From assembly GCA_937860285.1 (NCBI GenBank), contig CALMBS010000261.1, forward strand, positions 1 through 7,219: a DNA stretch of 7,219 bases, written 5' to 3'. The translations under genes and the position numbers were made by a program. Within the stretch, counting starts at the first letter, position 1; the number at the start of each line of letters is the position of its first letter. Source of the stretch: an uncultured Chloroflexota bacterium. GTDB taxonomy: Bacteria > Chloroflexota > Dehalococcoidia > UBA2247 > RBG-13-53-26. Of this stretch, positions 5,682-7,219 are shown one piece after another. The notes under the pieces were generated by a model that was not told the origin of the DNA, searched no databases, and saw only the letters and a program-made list of their open reading frames with translations.

Positions 5682-6307
5682 GCACCCGGCCCCGGGGCCC
5701 GAAGAGCGCTGACCCTCTCCCGGATCGTGCCCCGGATCGCCTGCCGCGGCCGGCGGCCATCCACTATCAGCCACCTCTCCGGATCGGCCCGGGCCATCTC
5801 CAGGTAGCCCCGCCGCACCCGGCGGTGAAAGGCCAGGCTTTCGCTCTCGAAACGGTCCCCCGCCCGGCCCTTCTTCCGGCCCAGGCCCGCTTCAACGGGG
5901 ATGTCCAGCAGCACGATGAGGTCCGGTGACAGGCCTCCGGTGGCCGTGCCGTTGGCCCCCCGGATGGTCTCCAGGTCCAGCCCCCGGCCGTACCCCTGGT
6001 AGGCCAGCGTCGACGGTGTGTAGCGGTCGCAGATGACGGCCTGCCCCGCCTGGAGGGCAGGCGAGATGACCTCGTTCACCAGCTGCGCCCGCGCCGCCTC
6101 TATCAGGAAGAGCTCGGCGAGAGGTGAGATGGGCATGCCGCCGGGGCGCTTCAGGTGGCGCCGCACGCGCTCGCCCAGGCCGGTGCCGCCCGGCTCGCGC
6201 GTCAGAATGGCCTGCTGGCCTTCCTGGAGGAGATGACGGTGCAGGGCCCTGGCCTGGGTGCTCTTCCCGCAGCCCTCTCCGCCCTCAAAAACGATGAACA
6301 AAGCCAA
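5678..6307 (-). CDS. tmk: Thymidylate kinase (dTMP kinase), TTG start
   Basis: It phosphorylates dTMP to dTDP, an essential step in dTTP supply. The 209 residues are of normal length. The P-loop GGEGCGKST is at 9-17, the TREPGGT motif at 36-42, DRYTPSTLAYQG at 94-105 (substrate and base recognition), and a LID segment GRAGDRFE at 147-154 carries arginines for catalysis. The start codon is TTG (6307-6305), supported by a conserved N-terminus (ALFIVFEGGEG) and by GAGG about 7 nt upstream. That GAGG overlaps the TGA of the preceding R3H gene, and the gap between the genes is 9 nt. The next start-like codon, a second TTG two codons later, cannot be excluded. The 3' end overlaps mnmA by ATGA. The last residues (APGPGA) look like a short tail of no special function. 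Confidence 0.96.
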   Translation of the reverse strand: MALFIVFEGGEGCGKSTQARALHRHLLQEGQQAILTREPGGTGLGERVRRHLKRPGGMPISPLAELFLIEAARAQLVNEVISPALQAGQAVICDRYTPSTLAYQGYGRGLDLETIRGANGTATGGLSPDLIVLLDIPVEAGLGRKKGRAGDRFESESLAFHRRVRRGYLEMARADPERWLIVDGRRPRQAIRGTIRERVSALRAPGPGA

Positions 6308-6316
6308 GAGCCCGCC

Positions 6317-7219
6317 TCAGATGACCCGGAATATCTCCACCCCCCGCGCCGGGTCTCTGCCGGTGCTCCGGGAGGCCAGGTTGGACCGCTCCGCCATCAG
6401 GTGCTGCAGCCGGCGCACGTAGGAGCTGCGCGGGCTGAGCTGGACCGAGTCCCTCCCGTTCATGACCTCGGCGATGGCCTGCTCAGCCTCCTTCAGTGCC
6501 ACCCCGACATCGTCGGTCCGGCGCCGGTTCGAGGACAGGGACTCCAGGAACTGCCTCATCTCGCCGATGGTGTTGTTCTTCAGCACGTACACCGGTATCC
6601 CCGCCACCTCGGCATCCCTCACGGCCTGCGGCTTGCGGCGATAGAAGGCCTTGCAGGTGACGAAGACCGTGGCCTCCCTCAGGGTGGACACGATCCTGAT
6701 GTCGGACTGCCTCTCCCTGGCGGCCTGCTCCAGCTTGGGCCGGTTGATGCCAAAGAGATAGATGCGGGGCGCCGCCGCGCTGTCCCGGGCCTCCTTCTTC
6801 CTGGAGGCCGCCCCGGTGTCGTCGGCGGCGTGGGGCACCACCTTCTCCACCTTCTTCTGCAGGGTCCAGCTCTCATCCAGCCAGCGGACCTCCCTGGACA
6901 CCGGCTGGCCCCTCAGGAACACGTCGACGGCCTCGGCCACGTCGGCATGGACCGCCACCCGGTGAAAGTCCTGGATCTCCACCACCACGTCGAACGTGGG
7001 CGGCGCCTTCCGCTCCAGGATCGACTTCTGGGTCCCCCGGTGCCGGGCCTCTTCGTCCCCCAGGGTGACCGACTGCACCCCGCCCACGAGGTCGGAGAGC
7101 GTGGGGTTCAGCACCAGGTTCTCCAGGGTGTTGCCGTGGGCCGTGCCCACCAGCTGGACGCCGCGCTCGGCGATGGTGCGCGCCGCCGCCGCCTCCAGCT
7201 CGGTGCCGATCTCATCGAT
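6317..7219 (-). CDS. R3H-domain AAA ATPase (Ycf45/SpoIIIAA-like), N-terminus beyond window
   Basis: Only the last 300 residues are visible; the frame runs open through the window edge. The fragment begins inside the AAA ATPase domain at a Walker B-like IDEIGTE, followed by GTAHGNTLENL and NPTLSDLVGG, typical of the SpoIIIAA-like ATPase module. The ATPase part appears to end near residue 105 of the fragment. A linker rich in Ala, Lys and Arg spans about 126-152. A second domain at about 152-225 (YLFGINRPKLEQA, then FYRRKPQAVRDAE and PVYVLKNNT) matches what I recall of Ycf45-like proteins. The C-terminal 40 residues carry an R3H motif (YVRRLQHLMAE; Arg269, His273), which in other proteins binds single-stranded nucleic acid. 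The cellular role of this family is unknown. It is the first visible gene of the operon and lies 9 nt before tmk. The Walker A motif must lie outside the window. Confidence 0.88.
   Translation of the reverse strand: MDEIGTELEAAAARTIAERGVQLVGTAHGNTLENLVLNPTLSDLVGGVQSVTLGDEEARHRGTQKSILERKAPPTFDVVVEIQDFHRVAVHADVAEAVDVFLRGQPVSREVRWLDESWTLQKKVEKVVPHAADDTGAASRKKEARDSAAAPRIYLFGINRPKLEQAARERQSDIRIVSTLREATVFVTCKAFYRRKPQAVRDAEVAGIPVYVLKNNTIGEMRQFLESLSSNRRRTDDVGVALKEAEQAIAEVMNGRDSVQLSPRSSYVRRLQHLMAERSNLASRSTGRDPARGVEIFRVI

Noticed and set aside
5682..5774. N-terminal extension of MnmA from an ATG inside tmk
   Set aside because: The added 31 residues are Gly/Pro-rich and encoded within tmk; the ATG at 5681 gives a normal MnmA and an ATGA overlap.
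1..7219. Mobile element, CRISPR array or defence island
   Set aside because: No transposase, integrase, cas gene or regular repeat-spacer pattern is seen; although tRNA genes are common integration targets, no integrase or duplicated tRNA end lies nearby.

Overview
This is a compact, GC-rich bacterial chromosome segment holding mostly core genes. The minus-strand set (an R3H-domain AAA ATPase of the Ycf45/SpoIIIAA-like kind, then thymidylate kinase, MnmA, RNase HII and YraN) together with the base composition makes me think of a Chloroflexota genome, perhaps a Dehalococcoidia or SAR202-like lineage. That is an inference from gene style and neighbourhood, not a proven assignment. I see no transposase, integrase, CRISPR array or phage gene.

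Layout of the plus strand. Positions 2-334 hold the C-terminal end of a glycine-rich protein I do not recognise. A perfect 15-bp GC hairpin at 354-386 probably terminates it. A good sigma-70-type promoter follows at 451-479 (TTGAAG, 17 bp, TAAAAT). It would transcribe a strongly structured leader of about 107 nt and then two tRNA genes that touch with no spacer: tRNA-Gly(GCC), 593-668, and tRNA-Leu(CAA), 669-754. With no visible terminator, a 907-residue P2-type cation-transporting ATPase follows at 822-3545. One transcript may therefore carry both tRNAs and the ion pump.

Layout of the minus strand, read right to left. An R3H/AAA protein truncated by the window edge (7219-6317) precedes tmk (6307-5678), mnmA (5681-4584), rnhB (4590-3964) and yraN (3967-3608). 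Three of the four junctions are stop/start overlaps (ATGA, ATGGTGA, GTGA) and the fourth is a 9-nt gap, so this is a tightly coupled operon. Its functions are dTTP supply, 2-thiolation of tRNA U34, removal of RNA from RNA-DNA hybrids, and two poorly characterised nucleic-acid proteins. The operon converges on the ATPase gene. The two stop codons lie in a short intergene that contains a 29-bp imperfect direct repeat, and each copy carries a small hairpin over one of the stop codons.

I found no clearly undescribed multi-gene system. The points most worth a second look are the unassigned structured leader before the tRNAs, the abutting tRNA pair with CCA encoded in only one of them, the possible tRNA-mRNA co-transcript, and the repeat at the convergent gene ends.
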